NCBI RefSeq assembly: GCF_003351045.1
Contig: NZ_QQZY01000003.1
Coordinates: forward strand, 248,001 to 312,000
Reading direction: 5' to 3'
DNA: 64,000 nt
Origin: Gaiella occulta
GTDB lineage: Bacteria; Actinomycetota; Thermoleophilia; Gaiellales; Gaiellaceae
Shown here one piece after another: positions 1 through 10,522 of the stretch. The position numbers and the translations under genes are program-made. How positions within the stretch are numbered: position 1 is the first letter of the stretch; each line of letters begins with the position of its first letter. The notes below the pieces were generated by a model. The model made no database searches. It was not told where the DNA came from and worked only from the letters and a program-made list of their open reading frames with translations.

Positions 1-17
1 CTCATCTGATGGCCCTC

Positions 18-734
18 CTACGGGGTGGTCGTCCCGTCGGGACGTTGGCTACGGTCGTCGGGGGCTGCCGCACCCCATGGTGCCGAGAGGTACGCGACCG
101 CATCGTCGAGCGCGATCACGTCGCCGTACTTGGCGTCGATGTCGAAGAGGTTCGCGTCGTGTGGTGCGCGGGCGCGGTCGCCGACCGCCTCGCGTACGAC
201 GAGCGTCGGGAAGCCATGCTGGACGGAGTCGACGACGGAGGCGCGCACGCAGCCGCTCGTCGTTGCGCCGCAGATCACGACCGTGTCGACGCCGCGCCGG
301 TGGAGGTCATCCGCGAGGTCGGTGCCGAAGAACGCGGAGGCGCCCTTCTTCGTCACCACCGGCTCGCCGTCGGCCGGCTCCAGTCGTGGGTCGACCTCGA
401 CGAGCTCCGATCCGGCCGCCAGCACCGCGAGGCCCGGCGCCTTGCGCAGCCAGGCGAGCCGCTCCTCGTCGCCGGGGTCGTACGCGATCGTCGTGAAGAC
501 GATCGGGCAGCCCCCGGCGCGCGCGGCGTCGACGAGGCTCTTCGCCGCCCCGACCTCGGACGTGAGATCGCTGCCGGTCGGGAACGCCGCCTCGGTGAAG
601 CCGCGGCTGAGGTCGACGACGACGAGCGCGGGCCGCGGGCCGCGCTCGACCCTGGCGCCGAAGCCGGCCCGGGAATACACGCGGGCCGTCTCGTCACCCC
701 GTTCGGCTGTCGTGTCGTCGAGGTTGTAAGTCAC
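18..734 (-). CDS. isochorismatase-family amidohydrolase (N-carbamoylsarcosine amidase-like)
   Basis: Cysteine hydrolase of the isochorismatase superfamily, closest in style to N-carbamoylsarcosine amidases, which release ammonia and CO2 from carbamoylated amines. The triad is visible: Asp in VVVDLSRGF (about residue 41), Lys in TKKGASAFFG (about 130) and the nucleophile Cys in GATTSGCVRAS (about 162). The usual family lead-in VYSRAGFG precedes the first strand. I prefer the GTG start at 734 because an in-frame TTG at 773 would put the TGTATACA palindrome inside the gene; neither start has a clear Shine-Dalgarno. It is divergent from the Amt-like gene and probably shares the nearby GntR regulator. 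The exact substrate cannot be read from the sequence. Confidence 0.85.
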   Translation of the reverse strand: MTYNLDDTTAERGDETARVYSRAGFGARVERGPRPALVVVDLSRGFTEAAFPTGSDLTSEVGAAKSLVDAARAGGCPIVFTTIAYDPGDEERLAWLRKAPGLAVLAAGSELVEVDPRLEPADGEPVVTKKGASAFFGTDLADDLHRRGVDTVVICGATTSGCVRASVVDSVQHGFPTLVVREAVGDRARAPHDANLFDIDAKYGDVIALDDAVAYLSAPWGAAAPDDRSQRPDGTTTP

Positions 735-743
735 TCTGCATTG

Positions 744-752
744 TTGTATACA
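744..752. promoter_or_regulatory. candidate GntR/FCD operator TTGTATACA
   Basis: The perfect 8-base palindrome TGTATACA lies just upstream of the amidohydrolase start. FadR/FCD-type GntR regulators commonly bind short palindromes with GT...AC cores, and such a regulator is encoded at 2411-3094. The link is inferred from position and symmetry only. Confidence 0.35.
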
Positions 753-929
753 CGCATCCAGTGGGGAGGTCAAACGTCATACGAAGCACGACGGGCACGA
801 GGCGAGCATGGACCGTCTCCGCCGTGCCTCCGCGCCGACCGGCTCTGGTCGCAGCCGGTCGCCCAGTCACGAGAGACACGCCGCGAGCGGCCGCGGCACC
901 CCTGACTCATGGGAGGAAGGACGAGGCCG

Positions 930-2312
930 ATGGCCACCTTTAAGGAGCAAGTCTCGCTCGATGTCTTCTATCTCGACCTGCTCTACGCGTTCGCCGCGAT
1001 GTGCGTCGTGCTCGTGGTGCTGGGCCTGTGCCTGGTCGACGGCGGGCTCGTGCGGGCGAAGAGCATGGTCGACACGTGGGTGCTGAAGATCGCAGCCGCC
1101 ATGGTGGGTGGGTTGACGACGATCTTCGTCGGCTACGCGATCTGGCAATGGTCGTTCAACACCGCCTTCGGCGTCCCGGGCCCGCTCGGGCAGGCGCTCA
1201 AGGACTGGTGGCTGTTCGGCAACAACATGACGGAGTTCGCGGGGAACCTCGACCCCAAGAAGGTCGTCGAGGCCGACGTGAACCAGGTGTTCGTCGTGTT
1301 CTTCATGACGTTCTCGATGGCGACCATGGCCCTGATCCACAGCGCCGTCGTCGAGCGCATCAAGGCGCTGCCGCTGCTCGTCACCGCCGCGATCGTCGGG
1401 ACGGTGCTGTCACCGCTCGCGGGCTACCTCGCCTGGGGACCGGTCAGCCCGCTCACGAACCGTGGCGTGCACGACTTCGACGGCGTCTTCCCGCTCTACA
1501 TCTTCGCCGGCACGGTGAGCCTCGTCTTCGCCTGGAGGGTCGGGCCGCGGCGGGGCGTCGGAGCAGGCGGGCAGCCGTCCGCCGTCGAGCGTCCGCCCGC
1601 GAACCTCGCCATGACGGGCGCCGGGATCCTGCTGATCATGTTCGCCCTGCCCTTCATCGCGCTCGGCTCGGGCTGGGTCTTCCCGGGCGGCGGCTACTTC
1701 GGCATCTCGATGACGACCAGCGGCATGGGCATCGTCATGATCAACGTCCTCACCGCGTTCCTCGCCGGCGGCCTCTCCGGCACGGTGATCGCCTACCGCG
1801 AGCGTCAGCCCGCCTGGGTCTTCCTCGGCCCGATCTCGGGAGCGATCCTCTGCGGTGCCCTGTTCGACGTCGCCAAGCCCTGGGTGATCCTGATCGTCGC
1901 CCTGTTCGGGCCCTTCGTGACCCTGCTCGGCCAGCGGGTGATGGTCGCGCTCGGGATCGACGACCCGAAGGTCGTCCCGCTCGCGCTGTTCAACGGCGTG
2001 ATCGGCGCGATCGCCACCGGGTTCATCCAGTGGGGCACCAAGACCGGCGGCTTCGTCGGCCTCGAGGGCAAGTACGGCTTCCAGCACGCCACGATCACGC
2101 CGTGGTGGCAGCTCGTCGGGGTCGTGACGATCATGGCGATCGCCGGCATCCCGGCGCTGCTCATCGCCCTCTTCTTCGAGAAGACGTCCGGCTTCAAGGT
2201 GACCGACGCCGAGCAGGATGCCGGCCTCGATCACGCGTACTGGGATCACGAGCCCCTGCACGGGCGCGGCGTCGACGTGCCCACCCCGGCCGGGTCGACC
2301 GCCACGACCTGA
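930..2312 (+). CDS. Amt-family membrane channel lacking the twin pore histidines
   Basis: A 460-residue polytopic membrane protein with about eleven hydrophobic segments. Amt/MEP/Rh hallmarks are recognisable: HSAVVERIK (family SGAVAERMK), the DF[AD]G motif as GVHDFDG, and a C-terminal tail with GLDHAYWD (family GLD...HG). Against E. coli AmtB as I recall it, the first pore histidine (H168) aligns with Tyr in FPLYIFAG and the second (H318) with Ala or Leu in PLALFNGVIGAI, so both pore histidines are missing. It may carry a substrate other than ammonium, perhaps a neutral nitrogen compound used by the neighbouring amidohydrolase. ATG 930 is chosen over ATG 909 because GGGAGGAAGG at 911-920 is a good ribosome binding site for it. 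Confidence 0.8.
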   Translation: MATFKEQVSLDVFYLDLLYAFAAMCVVLVVLGLCLVDGGLVRAKSMVDTWVLKIAAAMVGGLTTIFVGYAIWQWSFNTAFGVPGPLGQALKDWWLFGNNMTEFAGNLDPKKVVEADVNQVFVVFFMTFSMATMALIHSAVVERIKALPLLVTAAIVGTVLSPLAGYLAWGPVSPLTNRGVHDFDGVFPLYIFAGTVSLVFAWRVGPRRGVGAGGQPSAVERPPANLAMTGAGILLIMFALPFIALGSGWVFPGGGYFGISMTTSGMGIVMINVLTAFLAGGLSGTVIAYRERQPAWVFLGPISGAILCGALFDVAKPWVILIVALFGPFVTLLGQRVMVALGIDDPKVVPLALFNGVIGAIATGFIQWGTKTGGFVGLEGKYGFQHATITPWWQLVGVVTIMAIAGIPALLIALFFEKTSGFKVTDAEQDAGLDHAYWDHEPLHGRGVDVPTPAGSTATT

Positions 2313-2320
2313 GCCTCTCC

Positions 2321-2367
2321 CGAGCCGGTGGCGTGGCCGACAGGCTGTCGGCCACGCCACCGGCTCG
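2321..2367. repeat. perfect 23-bp inverted repeat with a 1-base centre
   Basis: The left arm starts CGAGCCGGTGG and ends CCGACAG at 2343; after a single G at 2344 the right arm (2345-2367) is its exact reverse complement. No T-run follows. It lies 9 bases after the Amt stop and 44 bases before the GntR start, so it may terminate the Amt transcript, act as a regulatory site, or both. Confidence 0.75.
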
Positions 2368-2382
2368 GATCACCCCGCCTCG

Positions 2383-2392
2383 TACACTGTGT
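2383..2392 (+). promoter_or_regulatory. candidate -10 box and small operator before the GntR gene
   Basis: TACACT (2383-2388) fits a TANNNT -10 box. It overlaps the small palindrome ACAC-T-GTGT (2384-2392), which could serve autoregulation. A Shine-Dalgarno (AGGAG, 2396-2400) follows. Confidence 0.35.
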
Positions 2393-2410
2393 CGCAGGAG
2401 AGATCCAGAG

Positions 2411-3094
2411 ATGAGCGAGCCCGAACCGATCTTCGGCCAGCCGATCCTCGCGACCGAGCGAGCCGGCAACCTGATCGCCCACGAGATTCGGCGGGCGATC
2501 GTCGAGGGCCGCGTCGAGCCCGGCGACGTCCTGCGCGAGGAGCAGTTGGCGCGCGAGCTGGGCACGAGCCGCACTCCGGTGCGCGAGGCCCTCATCGAGC
2601 TCCGCAACGAAGGGCTCGTGGAGGCGACCGCGACGCGGCGGGCGGTCGTGCGGGCCTATGACGCGTCCGAGCTCCACGACATCTACGCCCTCCGTGCCGT
2701 GCTCGAGGGGCATGCCGCCCGGCTCGCAGCCGAGCGCGCGACGGACGCGACGATCCGCCGGCTGGAGGCCAGCCTCGACCGCTTCCGCGAGCTCTCCACC
2801 CACGACGGTGACGCCCTCAACGCGCTCGTCGCAGAGAACCTCGTGTTCCACGGCGTCATCGCCGACGCGGTCGACGTCCCCCACCTGAAGAGGATGATCG
2901 ACCAGGTGATGGTGATCCCGAGGCGCTATCGCGCGTACGCCGCCTACGTGCCCGAGCATCGCCTGACGGTGGCCGACCACCACGCCGAGATCACCGACGC
3001 GATCCAGCGCAGGAACGGCGACGCCGCCGCCGCGCTGATGGAGCACCACGTCCGCTGGACGGGTGAGGTCGCCGTCGCCGCGCAGGAGCGCTGA
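2411..3094 (+). CDS. GntR family regulator, FadR/FCD subfamily
   Basis: A 227-residue transcription factor. The N-terminal winged helix spans roughly residues 15-80, with the GntR signature REEQLARELGTSRTPVREAL (about 42-61). The all-helical FCD effector domain follows, with metal-ligand-type residues in ENLVFH and in ADHHAEI near the C-terminus. ATG 2411 has AGGAG ten bases upstream. Placed next to an amidohydrolase and an Amt-like channel, it most likely controls use of a nitrogenous compound; the effector is unknown. Confidence 0.9.
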   Translation: MSEPEPIFGQPILATERAGNLIAHEIRRAIVEGRVEPGDVLREEQLARELGTSRTPVREALIELRNEGLVEATATRRAVVRAYDASELHDIYALRAVLEGHAARLAAERATDATIRRLEASLDRFRELSTHDGDALNALVAENLVFHGVIADAVDVPHLKRMIDQVMVIPRRYRAYAAYVPEHRLTVADHHAEITDAIQRRNGDAAAALMEHHVRWTGEVAVAAQER

Positions 3095-3245
3095 GCCTCC
3101 TCGGATCCCGACTCGCGCTCCGTGTGCCGCTCGACGGGCGCAACGAGCCTCGGCGCCGCGGGTCACGAGCACGACGCGTGGGAAGGGATGCAAGGGAGCG
3201 ACCGGCAGCGACAGGAGGGAGGAAGGAAAGCGGAAGGAGAAGAGG

Positions 3246-3318
3246 AGCCGGAGGAGGGACTCGAACCCACGACCCCCGCTTTACAAGAGCGGTGCTCTAC
3301 CAGCTGAGCTACTCCGGC
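3246..3318 (-). tRNA. tRNA-Thr (anticodon TGT)
   Basis: The reverse strand folds as a cloverleaf: a 7-bp acceptor stem GCCGGAG/CTCCGGC, a D-arm with AGCTCAGCTGGTAGAGC, an anticodon stem CCGCT/AGCGG around the loop CTTGTAA (anticodon TGT, reading ACA), and a T-arm containing GGTTCGAGTCC. The discriminator base is U and CCA is not encoded. TACGAT at 3330-3335 on the same strand is a plausible -10 box. Confidence 0.95.
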
Positions 3319-3536
3319 GCGTCACCGCAATCGTAGACGTGAATCGCCGCGGCTCTCGTGCATGGGCGATGCCCTCGGCCGACACGGTCGGCCGCTTGCG
3401 GACGGGCACCGGTCGGCGCGAGACTCCGTCCACGGGGGGCAGCGCTCGGACCCGCGTCCGACGCGTTCTGCGCATTGCGAGGCAGGAGTAGGGAGAACCG
3501 GAGAAAAGCGCACCCGTCCTGATGCATACTGCCGCG

Positions 3537-4800
3537 ATGCACACGCCTGAGACCACCACCCACCACGATCGCATCCTCGCCGAGCGCGCGCGCTACGTCA
3601 GCGGCGGCGTCTCGACCCCCAGGCTCGTCGTCGCCCACGCGGACGGAGCCCGCGTCACCGACGTCGACGGCCGCACCTTCATCGATTTCGCCGGCGGCAT
3701 CGGCTGCCAGAACACGGGCCACCGCTTCGGGCCCGTCGTCGACGCCGTCAAGGCGCAGGCGGACGAGTACCTGCACCAGTGCTTCATGGTCGGCGTCTAC
3801 GAGCCGTACGTCGAGGTCTGCCGGCGCCTCGCCGAGCTCTCGCCCTGCGCCGGCGAGCAGCAGAAGTCGCTTCTCGTCAACTCCGGGGCGGAGGCGAACG
3901 AGAACGCCGTCAAGATCGCGCGGGCCGCCACCGGCCGTCCTGCGGTCGTCGTGTTCGACAACGCCTTCCACGGCCGCACGCTCCTGACCATGACGATGAC
4001 GGCGAAAGTGAAGCCGTACAAGGCGGGCTTCGGCCCGTTCGCGCCCGAGGTGTACCGCGCGCCGGTGCCCTATCCCTACCGCGGCGTGACGAGCGACGAC
4101 GCCATCGCAGGGCTGAAGAAGCTGTTCAAGGCGGAGGTCGACCCCGAGACGGTCGCCTGCGTCGTGCTCGAGCCCGTGCAGGGCGAGGGCGGCTTCATCC
4201 CGATGCCGGACGACTTCCCGCGGCGCCTGCTCGAGGTGTGCCGCGAGCACGGCATCCTCTACGTCGACGACGAGGTGCAGTCGGGCGTCGGCCGCACCGG
4301 GAAGATGTGGGCGATCGAGCACTACGCCGACGCCGCCCCCGACCTGCTCGTCTCGGGCAAGTCGATCGGCGGCGGCCTGCCGCTCGCCGGCGTCACCGGG
4401 CCCGCCTCGATCATGGACGCGGTGCCCGCCGGCGGCCTCGGCGGCACGTTCGGCGGCAACCCGCTCTCGTGCGCGGCCGCCGTCGCCGTGCTCGACGCCG
4501 TCGCAGAGCCCGCGTTCCTCGCGCAGGCGAGCGCGCTCGGAGACGCCATGCGCGCCCGCATGGAGCAGATCGCCGCCGCGCACGACGCCGTCGGCGAGGT
4601 GCGCGGGCTCGGGCCGATGCTCGCCTTCGAGCTCGTCGAGCAGTCGCCCGAACGGGCCGCCGCGATCGTCGGCGCCGCCTTCGAGCGAGGGCTGCTGCTG
4701 CTCGCGTGCGGCATGTACGGCAACGTCATCCGCCTGCTCGCGCCGCTCACGATCGAGCGCGACGAGCTGGACGAAGGCATGGCGCTCCTGGAGGAGTCGT

Positions 4801-4817
<17 letters not shown>
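3537..4817 (+). CDS. class III aminotransferase (4-aminobutyrate/putrescine type)
   Basis: A PLP-dependent omega-aminotransferase of 426 residues, moving an amino group from a terminal amine such as 4-aminobutyrate or putrescine to an alpha-keto acid. Seen are the cofactor phosphate region SGAEANENA, the ring-binding Asp in YVDDEVQSGVGRTG (about residue 245) and the Schiff-base lysine in LLVSGKSIGGG (about 275). It is the first gene of a run continuing into a polyamine importer, so it probably degrades the imported amine. ATG 3537 is chosen because CATACT ends 6 bases before it, a leaderless arrangement; ATG 3522 would add five residues. The paralogues GabT, PuuE and PatA cannot be separated by eye. 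Confidence 0.88.
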
Positions 4818-5816
<999 letters not shown>

Positions 5817-5820
<4 letters not shown>

Positions 5821-6962
5821 AGCGAATTCGCTTCGTGCACGTCGCGCCGGTGCTGCTCGTCGCCGCCCTCGCCGTTCCGGCGGCGGGCGTCTCGAACAGC
5901 ACCACGGTGCCGACGTCGATCGGCAAGGGCGAGGGCAAGCTCACGCTCGTTGCCTGGGAAGGCTACACGGAGAAGCAGTGGGTGGCCCCGTTCGAGAAGC
6001 AGACGGGCTGCAAGGTGCAGGCGAAGTACGCCGGCAGCTCCGACGAGATGGTCAACCTGATGCGGTCGGGCGGCGGCGGCCAGTACGACATGGTCTCCGC
6101 CTCCGGCGACGCAAGCCTGCGGCTCATCTACGGCAAGGACGTGGCGGAGGTCAACGTCAACCTGATCCCGTCGTACAAGGACTTCTTCGCCGCCTTCAAG
6201 TCGCCCCCGACGAACACGATCGGCGGCAAGCACTACGGCATCTCGCTCCAGTTCGGCCCCAACGTGTTGATCTACAACACGAAGAAGGAGAAGAAGCCGA
6301 CGTCCTGGAAGGTGCTCTACGACCCGGCCAACAAGGGGAAGATCTCGATCCCGGACAACCCGATCCAGATCGCCGACGCGGCGCTCTACCTGTCCCGGAC
6401 ACAGCCGGCGCTCGGCATCAGGGATCCGTACGAGCTCACCAGGAAGCAGTTCGACGCGGCCGTCAGCCTGCTCAAGCAGCAGAAGCCGCTCGTCAAGAAG
6501 TACTGGCCGCTCGCGTCGGACCAGATCGACCTGTTCAAGAACGGCGGCGCGACGCTCGGCGCCTCGTGGCCGTACCAGGTGAACACGCTCGCGGCTGCCA
6601 AGGTGCCGGTCGCCTCGGTGATCCCGAAGGAGGGCGCGACCGGCTGGCTCGACACGTGGATGCTGTCGGCCAAGGCGAAGCACCCGAACTGCGCCTACAA
6701 GTGGATGGCGTACATCACGCAGGCGAAGCCGCAGGCCCAGCAGGCCGTGTACTTCGGTGAGACGCCGGTCAACAGGAAGGCGTGCCCGATCATGAACAAG
6801 CTCTCGAAGGGCTCGTGCGCGCAGTACAACGCCAACGCGCCCGAGAGCTACTACCGCTCGATCAAGTTCTGGAAGACGCCGCTCGCAGACTGCGGCAACG
6901 GCAAGAAAGACTGCGTGGACTACACGAAGTGGGTCCAGGCCTGGACGCAGATCAAGGGGTAG
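5817..6962 (+). CDS. potD: spermidine/putrescine ABC substrate-binding protein
   Basis: A 381-residue extracytoplasmic binding protein. It starts with a Sec signal peptide (MKRIRFVHVAPVLLVAALAV, then PAAG) without a lipobox, and continues as a PotD/PotF-like fold (LVAWEGYTEKQW, SSDEMVNLM, LQFGPNVLIYNT). The GTG start overlaps the ATPase stop (GTGA) and has a strong ribosome binding site, GAGGAGGGA. Cysteines near the C-terminus could form disulfides outside the cell. The order ATPase, binding protein, permease, permease is a common rearrangement of pot operons. Confidence 0.9.
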
Positions 6963-7883
6963 ATGGCGTCCGATGCCGCACCGCTGACGGAGGGCTCCCC
7001 GCGCCGGGGGGCCCTCCGTTCTCTTTCGAGCCTTGCCTGGCGCCATCCCCGGCTGAAGGCGCTGGGGGAGATCTCGCCGCCGGTGGCGGCGTTCCTGCTC
7101 GTCTACGTCGCCGCGCTCGTGGCCCTGTTCGTGTCGGCGTTCTGGTCGGTCGATCCGTTCACGAGCGAGATCGTGCGCAGCTGGTCGCTCGACAACTTCC
7201 GCACCCTCTGGGACGACCCGACCTACCGTACGATCGCGCTGCGGACGATCGGCATCGCGTCGGCCGTCACCGTCACCTGCGTCCTGCTCGCGTTCCCGTA
7301 CGCGTACTTCCTCGTCCGCGTCGCGACGCCGCGGCTGCGCGTCGCCCTGCTCGTGCTGACGCTGCTGCCGCTCTGGGTCAGCTACCTCGTCCGCGTGTAC
7401 TCGTGGCGGCTGATCCTGAACGAGGACGGGGCGCTCAACTGGTCGCTCGCGAAGCTCGCGCTGCCGCAGCTCCACATCGCCTTCACGAACTGGGCGATGT
7501 GGCTCGTCTACACCTACATCTGGTTCCCGTTCATGGTGCTGCCCGTGTACGCGGCGCTCGAGAAGATCCCCTATTCGCTGATGGAGGCCTCCGCCGACCT
7601 CGGCGCGCGCGGCGGCACCACCCTGCGGCGCGTCATCCTGCCTCTCGCCGTGCCGGGCATCGCCGCCGGGTCGATCTTCACCTTCTCGCTGACGCTCGGC
7701 GACTACATCGCACCGACGCTGGTCGGCGGGCCCAGCTCGCAGCTGATCGGCAACGTCGTGTTCGCGAACGTCGGCGTCGCCAACAACGTGCCCTTCGCGG
7801 CGGCGTTCGCGATGGTGCCGCTCGGGATCATGGCCCTCTACCTCGCGCTGATGAAGCGTCTCGGCGCCTTCGACAACCTGTGA
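6963..7883 (+). CDS. potB: polyamine ABC permease, PotB type
   Basis: A 306-residue inner-membrane permease with about six helices. The EAA loop that docks the ATPase is visible as MEASADLGARGGTTLRRVILPLAVPG (around residue 205). It begins directly after the binding-protein stop, with AAGGGG as a modest ribosome binding site. The first 30 residues form a cytoplasmic tail. It pairs with the next permease. Confidence 0.9.
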   Translation: MASDAAPLTEGSPRRGALRSLSSLAWRHPRLKALGEISPPVAAFLLVYVAALVALFVSAFWSVDPFTSEIVRSWSLDNFRTLWDDPTYRTIALRTIGIASAVTVTCVLLAFPYAYFLVRVATPRLRVALLVLTLLPLWVSYLVRVYSWRLILNEDGALNWSLAKLALPQLHIAFTNWAMWLVYTYIWFPFMVLPVYAALEKIPYSLMEASADLGARGGTTLRRVILPLAVPGIAAGSIFTFSLTLGDYIAPTLVGGPSSQLIGNVVFANVGVANNVPFAAAFAMVPLGIMALYLALMKRLGAFDNL

Positions 7884-7891
7884 GGGACTGA

Positions 7892-8719
7892 ATGGAGACG
7901 CGCGCCACCCGACTCGGCCTCTCGCTCTGGGCGCTCCTCGTCATCGCGTTCCTGTGGATTCCGCTGCTGATCATGGCCGTGTACGCCTTCAACTCCTCGA
8001 ACGTGCAGAGCTGGCCGATTCCGGGCTTCACGACGCGATGGTTCGCGGTGGCGTGGCACGACGAGGAGGTGCGCGCGGCGCTCGGTCTCTCGCTGCGCGC
8101 GGGCTCGGCGGCGACGGCGATCGCGCTCGTGCTCGGATCGCTCGCGGCATTCGGGCTCAACCGCTTCCGCTTCTTCGGCCAGAGCGCGTTCTCGTTCCTG
8201 CTCGTGCTGCCGATCGCGCTGCCGGGGATCATCACCGGCATGGCGCTGAACTCGTTCTTCGTCTTCTGGGGCATCGACCTGTCGCTGTGGACGATCGTGG
8301 TCGGACATGCGACGTTCTGCGTGGTCATCGTCTACAACAACGTGCTGGCGCGGCTGCGGCGCACGTCGGGCTCCTTCTTCGAGGCGTCGGCAGACCTCGG
8401 CGCCGACGGCTGGCAGACCTTCCGCTACGTCACGTTCCCCGCGGTGCGCACGGCGATCGTGGCCGGTGCGCTGCTCGCCTTCGCGCTCTCGTTCGACGAG
8501 ATCGTCGTCACGTTCTTCACCGCGGGGTCGCAGAACACGCTGCCCCTGCTCATATTCGGCTTCATCCGCCAGGGACAGCAGCTTCCCGTCGTGAACGCGA
8601 TCGCGCTCGCCGTCATCCTCGTCACGGCGATCCCGGTCTACGTGGCGCAGCGTCTCACGAGCGACATCGGCGCCGTCGCGCGCTCGGGGGCCGCGGCGGA
8701 GCAGTCGACGCAGGCATAG
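7892..8719 (+). CDS. potC: polyamine ABC permease, PotC type
   Basis: A 275-residue permease with six predicted helices and the EAA loop FEASADLGADGWQTFRYVTFPA (around residue 155). It lies 8 bases after the preceding permease, with GAGGG as ribosome binding site. It is the last gene of the polyamine import operon and runs into a hairpin that covers its stop codon. Confidence 0.9.
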   Translation: METRATRLGLSLWALLVIAFLWIPLLIMAVYAFNSSNVQSWPIPGFTTRWFAVAWHDEEVRAALGLSLRAGSAATAIALVLGSLAAFGLNRFRFFGQSAFSFLLVLPIALPGIITGMALNSFFVFWGIDLSLWTIVVGHATFCVVIVYNNVLARLRRTSGSFFEASADLGADGWQTFRYVTFPAVRTAIVAGALLAFALSFDEIVVTFFTAGSQNTLPLLIFGFIRQGQQLPVVNAIALAVILVTAIPVYVAQRLTSDIGAVARSGAAAEQSTQA

Positions 8720-8729
8720 AGCCTGCGTC
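8707..8729 (+). terminator. hairpin over the potC stop codon
   Basis: GACGCAGGC / GCCTGCGTC form a perfect 9-bp stem with a 5-base loop that includes the stop codon. There is no T-tract. It lies between potC and the convergent msrA, so it may end transcription from either side. Confidence 0.5.
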
Positions 8730-8740
8730 CGCGAGGCGTG

Positions 8741-9394
8741 CTAGGTCGTGACGCCGGTGCCGGCCGGGCAGGCGACGCCGGTGCCGCCGATGCCGCAGTA
8801 GCCCGTCGGGTTGCGCGCCAGGTACTGCTGGTGGTACGGCTCCGCGTAGGAGAACGGCCCCGCCGGCGCGATCTCCGTCGTGATCTGCCCGTGGCCGGCG
8901 GCGGCGAGCGCGGCGGCGTAGCGGTCGCGGGACGCCTCGAGCGCGGCGCGCTGCGCCTCGGTCGTCCAGTAGGCCGCCGAGCGGTACTGCGTGCCGACGT
9001 CGTTGCCCTGGCGCATGCCCTGGGTCGGGTCGTGCCCCTCCCAGAACACCTTCAGCAGCTCCTCGTAGGAGATCCGCGCGGGGTCGTAGGCGACGAGCAC
9101 GGCCTCGGTGTGCCCGGTCAGCCCCGAGCACACCTCCTCGTAGGTCGGGTTGGGCGTGATCCCGCCGCTGTAGCCGACGGCCGTGGAGTAGACGCCGGGG
9201 AGCCGCCAGAAGAGCCGCTCGGCGCCCCAGAAGCAGCCCATCCCGAACACCGCCGTCTCGATCCCGTCGGGAAACGGCGGCTCGAGCGGCGTGTCGAGCA
9301 CGACGTGGCGTTCGATCACGGGCATGGCGCCCGGGCGGCCGGGGAGCGCGTCCTCGCGCGCGGGCATGGCGGCGCTCTTGCGGGTGAAGAGCAT
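8741..9394 (-). CDS. msrA: peptide methionine-(S)-sulfoxide reductase MsrA
   Basis: A 217-residue MsrA that repairs oxidised methionine. The catalytic motif GCFWGAE gives the active Cys at about residue 54; [21 protein letters not shown] and the resolving Cys region GYCGIGGTG complete the family pattern. ATG 9394 follows TATCGT by exactly 6 bases, a leaderless start. No MsrB is seen nearby. Confidence 0.95.
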   Translation of the reverse strand: MLFTRKSAAMPAREDALPGRPGAMPVIERHVVLDTPLEPPFPDGIETAVFGMGCFWGAERLFWRLPGVYSTAVGYSGGITPNPTYEEVCSGLTGHTEAVLVAYDPARISYEELLKVFWEGHDPTQGMRQGNDVGTQYRSAAYWTTEAQRAALEASRDRYAAALAAAGHGQITTEIAPAGPFSYAEPYHQQYLARNPTGYCGIGGTGVACPAGTGVTT

Positions 9395-9459
9395 CTCCCC
9401 ACGATAGCGGCAGCAGCGGTGTCGTCGCCCGCCGGTCGGAGAGGCCGTGGCCGTGCCGG

Positions 9460-10425
9460 TCAGGCGGCCGCGAGCGCCTGGGCGAGATCCGCCCACAGCA
9501 CGTCGGCGTCCTCGAGCCCGACCGAGAGACGCAGCAGCCCGGGCGGGCAGCGGTCGCCCTCCCAGCGGTGGCGCGACTCGAGCTTCGAGCGCACGCCGCC
9601 GAGACTCGTCGCGTTCTCGATCCTCCGCAGCGCGCGTTCCACGCGCAGCGCGGCGCCGCCGTCCGCGACGTCGAACGAGAGCAGGAACGAGAAGCCGGGA
9701 TAGCGCACGGTCTCGACCGCGGGGTGCGCCGCGAGCCGCTGCGCCAGTGCGTGCGCTGTCGCCTCCTGCCGCTCGAGCCGCACCTCGAGCGTCTCGAGGC
9801 CGCGCAGCAGGAGCCAGGCGGCATCCGCGCCGGCGACGATGCCGGCGAGCCGGCGCGTCAGGTGGAGTGCGTCGAAGAGCGCGTCGTCGCTCACCGTCGC
9901 CACGCCGGCGAGCACGTCGTCGTGGCCGGCGAGCACCTTCGTCGCGCTGTGCAGCGCCACGTCGCATCCCTGCTCGAGCGGCTTCACGCGCAGCGGCGAG
10001 GCGACGGTGGCGTCGCAGACGACGGGAGCGGGGTGGGCGGCGGCCGCCGCGAAGTCGGGCATCGTGAGCAGCGGGTTCGCGGGCGCCTCGAGCCAGATCA
10101 GGTCTGCGCCGGCGGGCGGCGGGCCGGTCTGGTCGAACTCGACCCAGCGCAGGCCCCACGGTGCGAGATGGTCGAAGAGCACCGACGTGCCGTAGTAGGA
10201 GCCTGCTGCGACGGCGATCGTCCGGCCGGGCCGGAGCATCGTCAGCGCCACGGTCGTGACGGCGCCCATGCCGGAGGGGAACAGCAGCGCCCGGCCGCCG
10301 TCGAGCTCGCCGAGCCTGCGCTCGGCCGCGACGCCCGTCGGGTGGTCGGCGCGTGCGTACGAGAACGGGCCGGGCGCGCCGTTCTCGTACGGCCAGGCGG
10401 CGGAGCGGTCGAGCGGGGCCGGCAT
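9460..10425 (-). CDS. Cys/Met-metabolism PLP enzyme (cystathionine gamma-synthase/lyase-like, short form)
   Basis: A fold-type I PLP enzyme. The Schiff-base lysine lies in [15 protein letters not shown], preceded by CDATVASPL, the family's cofactor-contacting stretch. At 321 residues it is clearly shorter than the usual 380-400, with a shortened N-terminal domain and compact loops. The C-terminal LRLSVGLED motif is intact. ATG 10425 lies 6 bases after TACAGT, consistent with a leaderless mRNA. Whether it makes or cleaves cystathionine, or degrades methionine, cannot be told from this sequence. Confidence 0.85.
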   Translation of the reverse strand: MPAPLDRSAAWPYENGAPGPFSYARADHPTGVAAERRLGELDGGRALLFPSGMGAVTTVALTMLRPGRTIAVAAGSYYGTSVLFDHLAPWGLRWVEFDQTGPPPAGADLIWLEAPANPLLTMPDFAAAAAHPAPVVCDATVASPLRVKPLEQGCDVALHSATKVLAGHDDVLAGVATVSDDALFDALHLTRRLAGIVAGADAAWLLLRGLETLEVRLERQEATAHALAQRLAAHPAVETVRYPGFSFLLSFDVADGGAALRVERALRRIENATSLGGVRSKLESRHRWEGDRCPPGLLRLSVGLEDADVLWADLAQALAAA

Positions 10426-10522
10426 CCCCCGACTGTATCGGGGCGGGTGCCGGAGCCGGCGCGCGCCCCGTGCGCGGCGTTCGACGGCGACGGCCCGGCG
10501 GCGAGCGGTTAGGCTCACCCGC

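Noticed and set aside
1001-2410. Long N-terminal extension of the GntR regulator through the Amt-like gene
   Set aside because: A ribosome binding site and family start fit ATG 2411; the extension is a frame shadow of the channel gene.
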